The translations under genes were made by a program, and so were the position numbers. The notes under the pieces were generated by a model, which did no database searches, had not been told where the DNA came from, and was given only the letters and a program-made list of their open reading frames with translations. A stretch of DNA of 64,000 nt from Xanthomonas rydalmerensis (GTDB lineage Bacteria; Pseudomonadota; Gammaproteobacteria; Xanthomonadales; Xanthomonadaceae). Below, piece by piece: positions 37,274-47,600 of this stretch (position 1 is its first letter; every line of letters begins with the position of its first letter). Location of the stretch: NCBI RefSeq assembly GCF_033170385.1, contig NZ_CP126170.1, positions 1,946,001 through 2,010,000 of the forward strand, given 5' to 3'.

Positions 37274-38371
37274 ATGCCTCCGCGGCTGGGGTGGAGCAGG
37301 GCACGCGGACTGCACGCGACGACCAGACAAGAACGCGTTGCGCGCCGGTTGCGGGCGCTGCTGTGCCTGGTGGCCGCGCTGCTGGTGCCGGTCGGTGTGC
37401 CCGCGGCGCAGGCGCAGACTGCGGCATCGGCACCGTCGTCAGCGCCAACCAGTCCACCGGTGGTCGACCTGGACGCGGTGCTGGTGAGCGGGCGCCAGCC
37501 CGGACCCGGACTGTGGCAGGTCCGCCGCGGCGACCACGTGCTGTGGATCCTCGGCACGGTCTCGCCCCTGCCCAGGCGCATGCAGTGGGAATCGGGCGAG
37601 GTGGAGCGGGTGATCGCCCAATCGCAACAGGTGATCGGGGCACCGACCCTCACCCTGGACTCTGGCCTGGGCATGTTCCGCAGCCTGTTGCTGCTGCCGT
37701 CCTTGCTCAAGGCGCGGCGCAACCCCGACGACCGCACCCTGCAACAGGTGCTGCCGCCCGACCTCTATGCACGCTGGCTGCCGTTGAAGGCGCGTTACCT
37801 GGGCCGCGACAACGGCGTGGAACGCTGGCGTCCAGTGTTTGCCGCGCAGGAACTGTACGAGGCGGCGATGCGCACATCCGGCCTGAGCCTGGGCAGCGTC
37901 GTGCAACCGGTGATCGAGCGTGCGGCCAAGCGCGCCAAGGTGCCGATCGTGCCGGTGGTCGTGGAGGTCCAGGTGCCCGACGCCAAGCGCGCGCTGCAGG
38001 AATTCCGGGCAACGACCTTGAACGACAGCACCTGCTTCGCGCGCACCCTGCAGGTCATCGATCGCGACCTGGCGACGATGCGCCAGCGCGCCAACGCCTG
38101 GTCCGAAGGCGATCTGGAGACGCTGACCACGTTGCCCGCCAACGATCAGTACCGGGTCTGCCTCGATGCGGTCGGCGAAGCGGCGATCGCGCGCAAGCTG
38201 GGCCTGGGCGATGTGCGCAAGCGGGCCCAGGCGGCCTGGTTGCAGGCGGCCGAGCGGGCGCTGACGCAGAACCGCTCCAGTTTCGCGGCGTTGCCGATGC
38301 AGACCCTGCAGGACCCTGGCGGGCCGCTGGACCGGCTGCGTGCCCGCGGTGACGAGGTGATCGCGCCTTAG
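37274..38371 (+). CDS. gumN: TraB/GumN-family protein, exported
   Basis: A 365-aa protein of the TraB/GumN family whose role in xanthan production is unclear. The ATG at 37274 is two nt after the cupin stop and precedes a basic N-terminus and a hydrophobic signal (LRALLCLVAALLVPVGVPAA). The domain starts with LWQVRRGDHVLWILGTVSPL, the typical xxGT(x)H-like N-motif of the family, though the His seen in many members is replaced here by Val-Ser-Pro. A conserved pair of cysteines lies near FRATTLNDSTCFA and YRVCLDAVG. In X. campestris gumN follows gumM directly; gumO and gumP are not downstream here. Confidence 0.88.
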   Translation: MPPRLGWSRARGLHATTRQERVARRLRALLCLVAALLVPVGVPAAQAQTAASAPSSAPTSPPVVDLDAVLVSGRQPGPGLWQVRRGDHVLWILGTVSPLPRRMQWESGEVERVIAQSQQVIGAPTLTLDSGLGMFRSLLLLPSLLKARRNPDDRTLQQVLPPDLYARWLPLKARYLGRDNGVERWRPVFAAQELYEAAMRTSGLSLGSVVQPVIERAAKRAKVPIVPVVVEVQVPDAKRALQEFRATTLNDSTCFARTLQVIDRDLATMRQRANAWSEGDLETLTTLPANDQYRVCLDAVGEAAIARKLGLGDVRKRAQAAWLQAAERALTQNRSSFAALPMQTLQDPGGPLDRLRARGDEVIAP

Positions 38372-38503
38372 GGCGTGCGCTGGGGGCCGTGTCCCACGCG
38401 GAGCGGCCTCTGTGCGCGTCCGGAATGTAGATGCACGCGCGGTGGCGCAAGCCATCAGGCACGGCACGCGCTGAGGCCGTGCCGTACCCGCCGACCGCGG
38501 CGG

Positions 38504-40417
38504 TCAGCCCGCCGCAGTGCGCGGTGCGCTGGCGCTGGTGGCCAGTTGCGGCCAGCGCTTCAGCACTGCGGCGCGGATGCCGGCGGCGTCGATGCCGGCT
38601 TCGGCCAGCAGTTGCTCGCGGCTGGCGTGGTGCTGGAACGCGTCGGGCAGGCCCAGGTGCAGCACCGGGCGCAGCACGCCTTCGGCGTTGAACAGCTCGG
38701 CCACGCCGGAGCCGGCGCCGCCGGCCACCACGTTGTCCTCGATGGTCACGAAGCCCTCGTGGCTCTGCGCAAGTTCCAGCAGCAAGGCGCGGTCCAGCGG
38801 CTTGACGAAGCGCATGTTGACCACGCTCAGGCCGAGTTCGCGGCCGACCTGTTCGGCCGCCGCCAGGGTCGCGCCGAACGCCAGCAGCGCCACCGTGTGG
38901 CCCTGCGCGCGCACTTGCGCCTTACCGATCGGCAAGGGTTCCAGCGTGGTTCCGGGGGCGATCCCGGGGCCGGTGCCGCGCGGGTAGCGCACCGCGGCCG
39001 GGCCGGCATGGCGCAGGCCGGTGCTGAGCAGTTGCCGGCACTCGGCTTCGTCGGCCGGCGCCATCACCACCAGGTGCGGCACGCAGCGCAGGAAACTCAG
39101 GTCCAGGTTGCCGGCATGGGTGGCGCCGTCCGGGCCGACCACGCCGCCGCGGTCGATCGCGAACAGCACGTCGAGCTGCTGCACCGCCACGTCGTGCACC
39201 AGTTGGTCGTAGCCGCGCTGCAGGAAGGTGGAGTAGATCGCCACGACGGGCTTGGCGCCGTGCACGGCCATGCCCGCGGCCAGGGTCACCGCGTGCTGCT
39301 CGGCGATGGCCACGTCGAAGTAGCGCTGCGGGTACTCCTTGCTGAAGCGCACCAGGCCCGAGCCTTCGCGCATCGCCGGGGTGATCGCCAGCAGCGCCGG
39401 CTCGGCCGCGGCCATGTCGCAGATCCAGTCGCCGAACACGTCGGTGTAGGTCGGGGCCTTGGCGCCCGGCTTGGCCACCAGGCCCTTGCTGGGATCGAAC
39501 GGGCCGACTGCGTGATAGCCGATCTGGTCGCCCTCGGCCAGTTCGTAGCCCTTGCCCTTGGTGGTGATGACGTGCAGCAGCTGCGGACCCTTGAGGGTCT
39601 TGAGCGTCTTCAGCGCGCCGAGCAGCGCCGGCAGGTCGTGGCCGTCGATCGGGCCGGTGTAGTGGAAGCCCATTTCCTCGAACAGCGTGGACGGCACGAA
39701 CATGCCCTTCCAGTGCTCTTCCCAGCGCCGCACGAAGCGCGCGGTGGGGTTGCTCTTCTTGTCGCCGAGGATCTTCTTGCCGCCCTCGCGGATGGCGTTG
39801 AGGGTCTTGCTGCCGCTCATCCGCCCCAGCATCTTGGTGACCCCGCCGACCGCCTCGGAGATCGACATGCGGTTGTCGTTGAGGATCACCAGCAGGTTCG
39901 GTTCCGGGTCCATGCCGCCGGCGTGGTTCAGCGCCTCATAGGCCATGCCGGCGGTCATCGCGCCGTCGCCGATCACCGCCACCACCTTGCGCTCGTCGCC
40001 CATGCGCTGCAGCGCCACCGCCATGCCTAGCGCAGCCGAGATCGAGGTGGAGGAATGGCCGACACCGAAGGTGTCGTACTCGCTTTCCTCGCGCTTGGGG
40101 AACGGCGCCACGCCGTCGGCCTGCTTGACCGTGTGGATGCGGTCGCGGCGCCCGGTGAGGATCTTGTGCGGATAGGTCTGGTGGCCGACATCCCACACCA
40201 GTTGGTCGACCGGCGTGTCGTACAGGTAATGCAGGGCGACGGTGAGTTCGATCACGCCCAGCCCGGCGCCGAAATGGCCGCCGCTCTTGCCGACGCACTC
40301 GATCAGAAAGGCACGCAGTTCCTCGGCGATGGCCGGCAGCTCCGATTCATCGAAGCGGCGCAGTTCGGCGGGGACCTGGATGCGCGAGAGGCGCGGATAG
40401 CGGGTGGAGTCGATCAT
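38504..40417 (-). CDS. dxs: 1-deoxy-D-xylulose-5-phosphate synthase
   Basis: A thiamine-diphosphate enzyme condensing pyruvate and glyceraldehyde-3-phosphate, the entry step of the MEP isoprenoid pathway; 637 aa, normal length. Motifs are [79 protein letters not shown] and [20 protein letters not shown]. It also supplies the precursor of undecaprenyl phosphate, the lipid carrier used by the gum pathway. It is convergent with gumN. Confidence 0.98.
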   Translation of the reverse strand: MIDSTRYPRLSRIQVPAELRRFDESELPAIAEELRAFLIECVGKSGGHFGAGLGVIELTVALHYLYDTPVDQLVWDVGHQTYPHKILTGRRDRIHTVKQADGVAPFPKREESEYDTFGVGHSSTSISAALGMAVALQRMGDERKVVAVIGDGAMTAGMAYEALNHAGGMDPEPNLLVILNDNRMSISEAVGGVTKMLGRMSGSKTLNAIREGGKKILGDKKSNPTARFVRRWEEHWKGMFVPSTLFEEMGFHYTGPIDGHDLPALLGALKTLKTLKGPQLLHVITTKGKGYELAEGDQIGYHAVGPFDPSKGLVAKPGAKAPTYTDVFGDWICDMAAAEPALLAITPAMREGSGLVRFSKEYPQRYFDVAIAEQHAVTLAAGMAVHGAKPVVAIYSTFLQRGYDQLVHDVAVQQLDVLFAIDRGGVVGPDGATHAGNLDLSFLRCVPHLVVMAPADEAECRQLLSTGLRHAGPAAVRYPRGTGPGIAPGTTLEPLPIGKAQVRAQGHTVALLAFGATLAAAEQVGRELGLSVVNMRFVKPLDRALLLELAQSHEGFVTIEDNVVAGGAGSGVAELFNAEGVLRPVLHLGLPDAFQHHASREQLLAEAGIDAAGIRAAVLKRWPQLATSASAPRTAAG

Positions 40418-40561
40418 CGGGATGGAGGTTCAGCGGACCTGTCATTTTCCTCTCCATTCCGGGCACACGCAATCAACCCGTTCAGTCGCGGGCGCGCGCA
40501 TGGCCTGTTTCGGCACGGGTGCGGCAATCCGTCGCAGCCCCATGAGGGCGATGTGATGCGG

Positions 40562-41221
40562 CTAGCGCGACAGCTTCGAGCGCTTCGGCAACTGCGCCTT
40601 CAGGAACGACATCTGGTCGGCCAGGATGTTGCGGTTGGACAGGATCAGGTGCTCGATCCAGCTCGGCCGGTATGGCACCGCCAGCAGCGGCATCGACGCC
40701 TGCTGCGGGGTGCGGTTGCCCTTGCGCGAATTGCAGTGGAAGCACGCGGTGACCACGTTCTCCCAGATGTCGCGGCCGCCCTTGGACACCGGCAGCACGT
40801 GATCGCGGGTCAGCTGCGGGCGGCTGAACTGCTGGCCGCAGTACAGGCACAGCTGCGCATCGCGGGCGAACAGCGCGGTATTGGTCAGGGTCGGGGTGGG
40901 GTCGAGCGCACGCGCATGCGCGTGGCCGCGCGCGGCGATGATCGGGTGCAACTCCAGCACGCTGCGCTCGCCACTGGCGCGGCTGATGCCGCCATGGATG
41001 TGCAGGCACGGCTCGCCGAGGGTCCAGGCGACCGCGCCGCGCGCGTACAGGCAGGCGGCGTCCTGCCAGTTGATCCAGTCCAGCACGCGGCCGTGCGCGT
41101 CCAGCGACAGCAGCCGGACCGAAGGCAGGTGGGAAGGGGACGCCGCAGGCGACGGGACCGCGACCGAAGTGCCGCAGGCCCCGGTATCGATCAGACCAAG
41201 CGTTGTTGTGTCTGTCTCCAT
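40562..41221 (-). CDS. HNH endonuclease-domain protein
   Basis: A 219-aa protein with an HNH nuclease fold. After about 115 residues with no recognised domain (including RLLSLDAHGRVLDWINWQDA) comes a zinc-finger HNH core: CLYCGQQF, RDHVLPVSKGGRDIWENVVT and ACFHCNSRKGNRTP. Both CxxC pairs and the catalytic His are present, so the fold is likely intact. It stands alone between dxs and an acyl-CoA dehydrogenase gene with no methylase or phage gene nearby. Such stand-alone HNH proteins occur as conserved chromosomal genes in this group. Its target is unknown. Confidence 0.88.
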   Translation of the reverse strand: METDTTTLGLIDTGACGTSVAVPSPAASPSHLPSVRLLSLDAHGRVLDWINWQDAACLYARGAVAWTLGEPCLHIHGGISRASGERSVLELHPIIAARGHAHARALDPTPTLTNTALFARDAQLCLYCGQQFSRPQLTRDHVLPVSKGGRDIWENVVTACFHCNSRKGNRTPQQASMPLLAVPYRPSWIEHLILSNRNILADQMSFLKAQLPKRSKLSR

Positions 41222-41335
41222 CGGGAAAACAGCTTATACCCGATTGGTGACGGTTTGTGTATCGGCCCGCGGCGGGCCGTGCCGCCCCGGCACGGCGTGC
41301 CTGCCGGGGCGGGGTTTGGACTCGGACGCGCGGTC

Positions 41336-43120
41336 TCAGAACTGTGCGTCGGCCAGCGCCATCAGCGGCTCGGCGCCGCTGTCGATGGCCGCGGCGTGGG
41401 TCAGCGTGCGCGGCAGCAGGCGGGCGTAGTAGAAGCGGGCGGTCTCGCGCTTGGACTGCTTGAACGCCTCGCCGTGCGCCGAGGCCTCGGCCGCGGCGAC
41501 GCTGCGCGCCCACCAGTAGGCCAGCACCACGTAGCCGGAATAGAACACGTAGTCGTAGCTGGCCGCGCCCAGTTCCTCGGGGTTGCCGGCGGCGCGCTGC
41601 AGGATGCGCTTGGTCAGCGCCGCCCACTCGGCGGCCTTCTCGCGCAGCGGCGTGACGAATTCGGCCACCGCCGGGTTGTCGGCGTGCTCGGTCAGGAAGG
41701 CCTCGATCTGCGCCAGGAACAGCTTCAGTCCCGCGCCCTGGCTGGACGCGGTCTTGCGGCCGATCAGGTCCAGCGCCTGGATGCCGGTGGTGCCTTCGTA
41801 GAGGGTGGTGATGCGTGCGTCGCGGGCCAACTGCTCCATGCCGTGTTCGTGGATGTAGCCGTGGCCGCCGAAGCACTGCAGCGCGTGGTAGGTGTTCTCC
41901 ACCGCCCACTCGGTCTGGCAGGCCTTGGAGATCGGGGTGAGGAAGCTGACCAGCACGTCGGCCTGCTCGCGTTCGGCCGGATCCTGCGCGCTGTGCGCGA
42001 TGTCGATCAGGGTCGCGGCGTGCAGCGCCAGCAGGCGGCTGCCTTCGGTCAGCGCCTTCACCGTCAGCAGCATGCGCCGCACGTCCGGATGCACCAGGAT
42101 CGGGTCGGCCGGCTTCTCCGGCAGCTTGGCGCCGCTCAACGAACGCGACTGCAGGCGCTCGCGGGCGTAGTGCAGCGCGTTCTGGTAGGCGCGCTCGGAC
42201 AGGCCGATGCCCTGCAGACCGACGCCGAGGCGCGCGGTGTTCATCATGGTGAACATGGCCTGCAGGCCCTTGTGCGGCTGCCCGACCAGATAGCCCTGGG
42301 CGCCGTCGAAGTTCATCACGCAGGTGGCCGAGCCGTGGATGCCCATCTTGTGCTCCAGCGAGCCGCAGCGCAGCGCGTTGCGCTCGCCGACGCTGCCGTC
42401 GCGGGCGACCTTGAACTTCGGCACCACCAGCAGCGAGATGCCCTTGGCGCCGGCCGGCGCGTCCGGCAGCCGCGCCAGCACCAGGTGCACGATGTTGTCG
42501 GTGAAGTCGTGCTCGCCGGCGGTGATGAAGATCTTGGTGCCGCTGACCGACCAACTGCCGTCGGCGTTGGGTTCGGCGCGGGTCTTGAGCAGGCCCAGGT
42601 CGGTGCCGCAGTGCGGCTCGGTCAGGCACATGGTGCCGGTCCAGCGGCCGTCCACCAGCGGCTTCAGGAACACCTCCTGCTGCCAGGCCTCGCCGTGCTG
42701 CTTGAGAGCCTCGACCGCGCCGTGCGACAGCAGCGGGAAGTTGCCCCAGGCCAGGTTGGCGGCGTTGACCATTTCGTTGAGCGGCACGCCCAGGGTGTGC
42801 GGCAGGCCCTGGCCGCCGAACTCGGCGGCGGCGGTCAGCCCGGTCCAGCCGCCCTCGGCGAACTGCCGGTAGGCCTCGCGGAAGCCGGGCGCGGTGGTCA
42901 CCGCGCCGGTGGCCTTGTCCAGGGTGCAGCCGTGCTCGTCGCCGACCCGGTTCAGCGGCGCCAGCACGGTGCCGGTGAAGCGCGCCGCTTCCTCCAGCAC
43001 CGCATCGATCAGTTCGGCATTGGCCTCGGCATGGCCGAGGCGGGCGAACAGCGCCTCCACCTGCAGCACGTCGTGCAGCGCGAAGCGGAGATCGGTCAAC
43101 GGGGCTTGATAGGTGCTCAT
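41336..43120 (-). CDS. Acyl-CoA dehydrogenase family protein
   Basis: A 594-aa FAD enzyme that oxidises acyl-CoA thioesters and passes electrons to ETF. The extra N- and C-terminal segments mark the longer subgroup that includes 3-methylmercaptopropionyl-CoA dehydrogenases. Features are MCLTEPHCGTDLGLLKTRAE, GTKIFITAGEHDF, QCFGGHGYIHEHGMEQLARD and the region ITTLYEGTTGIQALDLIGRK with the catalytic Glu. The substrate cannot be told from the sequence. It stands as a single minus-strand gene upstream of the HNH gene. Confidence 0.93.
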   Translation of the reverse strand: MSTYQAPLTDLRFALHDVLQVEALFARLGHAEANAELIDAVLEEAARFTGTVLAPLNRVGDEHGCTLDKATGAVTTAPGFREAYRQFAEGGWTGLTAAAEFGGQGLPHTLGVPLNEMVNAANLAWGNFPLLSHGAVEALKQHGEAWQQEVFLKPLVDGRWTGTMCLTEPHCGTDLGLLKTRAEPNADGSWSVSGTKIFITAGEHDFTDNIVHLVLARLPDAPAGAKGISLLVVPKFKVARDGSVGERNALRCGSLEHKMGIHGSATCVMNFDGAQGYLVGQPHKGLQAMFTMMNTARLGVGLQGIGLSERAYQNALHYARERLQSRSLSGAKLPEKPADPILVHPDVRRMLLTVKALTEGSRLLALHAATLIDIAHSAQDPAEREQADVLVSFLTPISKACQTEWAVENTYHALQCFGGHGYIHEHGMEQLARDARITTLYEGTTGIQALDLIGRKTASSQGAGLKLFLAQIEAFLTEHADNPAVAEFVTPLREKAAEWAALTKRILQRAAGNPEELGAASYDYVFYSGYVVLAYWWARSVAAAEASAHGEAFKQSKRETARFYYARLLPRTLTHAAAIDSGAEPLMALADAQF

Positions 43121-43224
43121 GCGATCGCTCGTGACGAGGGCCGCGGTGCGGCCGAGGTCCCCAGGATACTATGGCGTATGGAGTAAGCGTAGCCGGCTCC
43201 GAACGAACCGCCGCGCGGCGCCGT

Positions 43225-43872
43225 TCAGTCGAGCAGGCCGTGGCGGACCGCGTAGCGCACCAGTTCGGCGGTATTGCGCATGCCCAGCTTGTTGAGCACG
43301 CGGAAGCGGTGGTTCTCGGCGGTCTTGACGCTGATCTGCAGCACCCGCGCGATCTCCTTGGTGGTGCGGCCTTCCACGATCAGGTGGAACACCTCGCGTT
43401 CGCGTGCGGTCAGGCTGCGGTAGGGATCGGGCGGCAGCGCTTGCGGCTGCTGCATCTGTGTCACCAGCGCCTGCGCGGCCTGCGGCGAGAAGTGGCCGCG
43501 GCCGGCGTGCAGGTTGCGCACCGCGGCGATCAGGTCGGCGCTGGCGCTGTCCTTGAGCAGGTAGCCGGAGGCGCCGGCGCGCACGGCGTGCAGCACGTAT
43601 TCGTGTTCCTCATGCATGGTCAGCACCAGGATCCGCGCCAGCGGCACGGTCTCGCACAATCGTCGGACCACGTCGATGCCGTTGAGCCGCGGCATCGAGA
43701 TGTCCACGATCGCCACGTCCGGGCTGGTCGCCTCGGCCTTGGCCAGCGCCTCGATGCCGTCGGCAGCCTGCGCCACCACCTGGATGCCGTCGATCGCGTC
43801 GAGCACGGCGACCAGGCTTTCGCGCACCAGGGTGTGGTCGTCGGCGATGAGGACCCGGATCGGCGCGCTCAT
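43225..43872 (-). CDS. LuxR/NarL-family response regulator
   Basis: A 215-aa DNA-binding response regulator. The ATG at 43872 (MSAPIRVLIADDHTLVRESL) was chosen over an upstream non-ATG start. The receiver domain has the acidic pair D11-D12, phospho-acceptor D57 (VAIVDISMPRLNG), the Thr in LTMHEE and the Lys in YLLKDSASADL. The output domain is a LuxR helix-turn-helix (LTAREREVFHLIVEGRTTKE, then IARVLQISVKTAENHRF). It lies 88 nt after the histidine kinase gene and is its obvious partner. Targets unknown. Confidence 0.95.
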   Translation of the reverse strand: MSAPIRVLIADDHTLVRESLVAVLDAIDGIQVVAQAADGIEALAKAEATSPDVAIVDISMPRLNGIDVVRRLCETVPLARILVLTMHEEHEYVLHAVRAGASGYLLKDSASADLIAAVRNLHAGRGHFSPQAAQALVTQMQQPQALPPDPYRSLTAREREVFHLIVEGRTTKEIARVLQISVKTAENHRFRVLNKLGMRNTAELVRYAVRHGLLD

Positions 43873-43960
43873 GCCGGTCCGCTCCAATCGCGCTGACAGG
43901 CGGGATCTCGCGGCGTGTGCAGCGCCGCGCGGGTGTCGGGGCGGGGCAGGGCGATCACGT

Positions 43961-44680
43961 TCAATCGGCCTCCAGCGGCACCCGGATCTGCACGCAGCAG
44001 CCCTCGCCTGGGGACGACTGCAGGCGCAGGCTGCCGCCGCTCAGGCGCAGGCGTTCGCGCAAGCCGCTCAGGCCGCTGCCGCCGGCGGTCAGCGCCTGCT
44101 GCGGGTCGCAGCCGCGGCCGTCGTCCAGCACCTGCAGATGCGCCCAGCCCTCGCGCGCGACCAGTCGCAGCAGCACCGACTGCGCCCCGGCGTGCTTGAG
44201 CGCATTGGTCAGTGCCTCCTGTGCGCTGCGGAACAGCAGGGTCTGCAGCGCTTCGTCCAGCGCCGGCAGCGGGCCGATCTCGACCGTGACCGGGGTGGCA
44301 CCGGCGGCGGACTGGCTGCGGCCCAGCCAGCCCAAGGCCGCCTCCAGCCCCAGGTCGTCGAGAATCGGTGGGCGCAGCAAGCGCGACATCTGCCGGGTGT
44401 CTTCCAGCGCCTGCGTGCACAGATGGATGGCCTCCTCCAGCGGCGCGCGCAGCGCAGCGTCGGCTGTGCCGAGCGCCGCACCCAACTGCGCCAGCCGGTG
44501 CTTGAGCACGGTGAGGTTCTGGCCGACGCCGTCGTGCAGTTCGCGCGCCAGGCGCCGGCGCTCGTCCTCCTGGACCTTGACCACGGCGCGGCCGAGCCGG
44601 CGGAACTCGCGCTCGTTGGCTTCCAGGCGCTGCAGCAGCAGGCGGTAGCGTTCGGCGGCGGTGGCAGTGGCGTCGCTCAT
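43961..44680 (-). CDS. Sensorless NarX/DesK-type histidine kinase
   Basis: A cytoplasmic histidine kinase of 239 aa with no TM segment and no input domain. After a short coiled coil (RYRLLLQRLEANEREFRRLG) comes the HisKA_3 box DERRRLARELHDGVGQNLTV, with phospho-acceptor His49. The HATPase domain follows (FRSAQEALTNALKHAGAQSV, DDGRGCDP, GSGLSGLRERLRLSGG). Its ATG overlaps the stop of the Ser/Thr kinase gene, so both are made together. It probably receives its signal from the kinase or FHA-GAF protein and phosphorylates the downstream regulator. Confidence 0.94.
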   Translation of the reverse strand: MSDATATAAERYRLLLQRLEANEREFRRLGRAVVKVQEDERRRLARELHDGVGQNLTVLKHRLAQLGAALGTADAALRAPLEEAIHLCTQALEDTRQMSRLLRPPILDDLGLEAALGWLGRSQSAAGATPVTVEIGPLPALDEALQTLLFRSAQEALTNALKHAGAQSVLLRLVAREGWAHLQVLDDGRGCDPQQALTAGGSGLSGLRERLRLSGGSLRLQSSPGEGCCVQIRVPLEAD

Positions 44681-47600
44681 GGCGTGCTCCGTGCGCTTGC
44701 GACATCGGCACCGCTGGCGGCCTGCGCCGCGGCGCGGCGGGCGCGTTGCGCGGCGGCGTGGTCGCCGAGCGCGTCCAGGCGCTGCGCGGCCTGCGTGTGC
44801 AGGGCGGCGGCGAACAGCGGGCTGCCGCGCAGCAGCAGGGTCTGCGCCTGCGCGTAGCGCGCCGCGACCTGGTCGGCAGCGCCGTAGCGCAGCGCCTGCT
44901 GCAGATAGCGCAGGCGCAGCCCGGCGTTGCCCAGGCGTGCGACATCGGCCGCCAGCGCGGCCAGGGTGGGTTCGTCGTGCGCCGCCTGCACCCGCACCTG
45001 CAGTTGCAGCAGGCGGGTGCCGCTGGCGCGCGCCAGTGCCTCGGCCTGGCGCAGCGCAGCGGCGGCCGCGGCGTCGTCGCCGTCGCGTTCGGCCAGTTGC
45101 GCCTGCAGCAGCGCCGCACCGGCGCGCTGTTCGCTGGACACCGAGGCGGCGGCCTGGCGCTGCACCTGCTGCAGCGCCAGCCGCGCCTGCGCCGGGTCGT
45201 CCAGCGCCAGCCACAGTTGCGCGCGCAGCAGGGCGATGTCGGTCTGGCCGCGCTGGTCGCGGCTCTGCTGGAACAGCCGCTGCGCCTGGTCCAGTTCGGT
45301 CAGCGCCACGTCGCGCTGGCCCTGCCAGAACGCCAGTTCGGCCAGGTTGCGCCGGCTCACCGCCACCTCCTCGAGCATCTGGTGGCGCTCGGCCTCGCGC
45401 AGCGCCTGGGTCAGCAGGGTCTGCGCCTGCGCCCACTGGCCGCGCGCGGTGGCCAGCAGGCCGAGGTTCTGCGCGGTGCGCACCCGGCCGGTGGCGTCGT
45501 TGAGATCGGCATAGGCGCGCGCGGCCTGTTCCCAGAACGCCTGCGCGCTGTCCAGGTCGCCCAACTGGAAATGCGCGAAGCCGATGTTGTTGAGCGTCTC
45601 GGCCACGCCGTGCGCATCGCCGAGCGCGCGCCAGGCGGTCAGCGCGCCGCGGAACGCCTGCAGCGCCTGCGGGTAGTCGCCGCGCTCTTCGGCCAGCAGA
45701 CCGAGTTCGTTGGCGGCGGCGGCCTGGCCGTCGCGGTCGCCCAGTTCGACGTACAGCGCCTGCGCCTGGCGCAGCTGCTGTTCGGCCTCGGCGAAGGCAC
45801 CGCCGATGCTGAGCGTGCCGGCCAGGTTGCGCAGGCTGGTGGCGACGCCACGGCGATTGCCGACCTGGCGACGCAGCTCCACGGCGCGCAGGTACTGCGC
45901 CTGCGCCTGCTGGGCCAGGCCGAGCCGACCGTAGCCCACGCCCAGTGCGTTCACCGTTTCCGCCTCGCCATAGAGGTCGCGTCCGCGGCGGAACAACAAC
46001 TGTGCGCGCAGCAGGTCGTCGTCCACCGCGGTGGCGGCGTTGCCGCTGAGGATCGCCAGCTTGCCCAGCGCCAGCCATAGCCGCGGATCGTCGGGATCGC
46101 GCTGCGACAACGCGCGCAGACGATCGCGCGCCGCGTCCAGATGGCCGGCCTGCGCCTGGACCCGCGCGAACTGCAGTTGCACCACGCTGTCGTCGGGCCT
46201 GGCCGTGGCCAGCGCCTGCCAGGTGCGGTCGGCGGCGGCGAGATCGTCTTCCGCTTCCAGGCGCAGCGCCTCCAGCATCGCCAGGGTGCGCGGCCGCGCC
46301 GGCGCCGTGGGCGCGCGCGCGCTCAAGGCTTCGCGCGCTTTCTGTTCTTCGCCGATGGCCTGCGCCGCGACCACCTCGGCCAGGCGCAACGGCGCGGACT
46401 GCGGCGCCTGCGCGCTGGCCTCGGCGAACTGCTGCAGCGCCTGTGCGCTGTCGTCGCGTTGCTGCGCCGCCAGGCCGCGCGCATATGCCTGCAGCGCGGC
46501 GGGCGCCGGCAGGTCGTCGGGCAGGGTGGTGCCCTCGGCGAGCAGCGTCCTGGACGCGACCGGCAACCACGCCGCGTAGGCCGCGGCCGGATCGGCGGCG
46601 ACCGGTCCGTCGAGGCGTTGCGCCGCGCCGCTGGCCGGATGCAGCAGCGCCTGCAGGCGCCAGCCGGCACCCTGGCGTTGCAGGCTCGGCTGCAGCACGC
46701 GTTGCGCGGAGGCGAGCCGGCGCAGCGCCGCCACGTCCAGCGGCGCCTGGCCGGTGGGGTCGTACTGGCGCAGCGCCTGCCGGGTGCGCGCGTCGTCGAC
46801 CACGGTCAGCGTTTCGCCGAGGCTGCCGCGCAGCCACGCACCGAGCGCCAGGCGCTGTTCGGCGTTGCCCGGGTCCCCGGCCAGCGGCAAGACCAGCAGG
46901 CGCGGCAGCGGTTGCACGGCGACCACCGGCGGCGGGGCGCTGGCGCTTTGCGCCTGCCATTGCCAGGCGCCGGCACCGAGCAGGGCGGCGCCGGCCAGGG
47001 TCGCGGCCAAGCCAATGGCGAGGCGGCGCCAGCGCCGGCGATCGCGCGGCAGTTGCCGGCGCTCGATCGCCACGATGACTTCGCCAGCGTGCTGCAAGCG
47101 GTCGCGCGGCTGCGGGCGCAGCAGCCGCTGCAGCAGCCGCACCAGCCAGCCCGGCACGTCCGCGCGCAGCCGGTCCACCCGCGGCGGCTCGCGCAGCATG
47201 CGTTGGGCCAGGGTCTCGGACAGGGTGCCGCCGGCGAACGGCACCTGCCCGGCGAGCATTTCGTACAGGATCAGGCCCAAGGCGTAGAGGTCGCTGCGCG
47301 GGTCGAGCGCGTCGCCGCGCGCCTGTTCGGGCGACAGGTAGGCGGGCGTGCCGATGACGTTGCCCAGGGTCGCGCCCAGACCGCTGCTGGCCATCGAGCA
47401 GGCCACGCCGAAGTCGCTGATCAGCGCATCGCCGCCGCGTTGCAGCAGGATGTTGGCCGGCTTGAGGTCGCGGTGCACGACGCCGCGCGCATGCGCCGCC
47501 TGCAGGCCGCGGGCGATGTCGCCGGCGATGCGCAACGCGGTGTCGACGTCCAGCCGTTCCTCGCGCTGCAGCCGCGCTTCCAGCGACTCGCCCTCCACGT

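Noticed and set aside
38461..38485. Hairpin ACGGCAC/GTGCCGT between gumN and dxs as a bidirectional terminator
   Set aside because: Only a 7-bp stem with an 11-nt loop and no T tract on either side; too weak to call.
40562..41221. HNH gene considered as part of a restriction or phage-defence island
   Set aside because: Neighbours are housekeeping genes (dxs, acyl-CoA dehydrogenase) and composition is ordinary; no methylase, recombinase or second defence gene.
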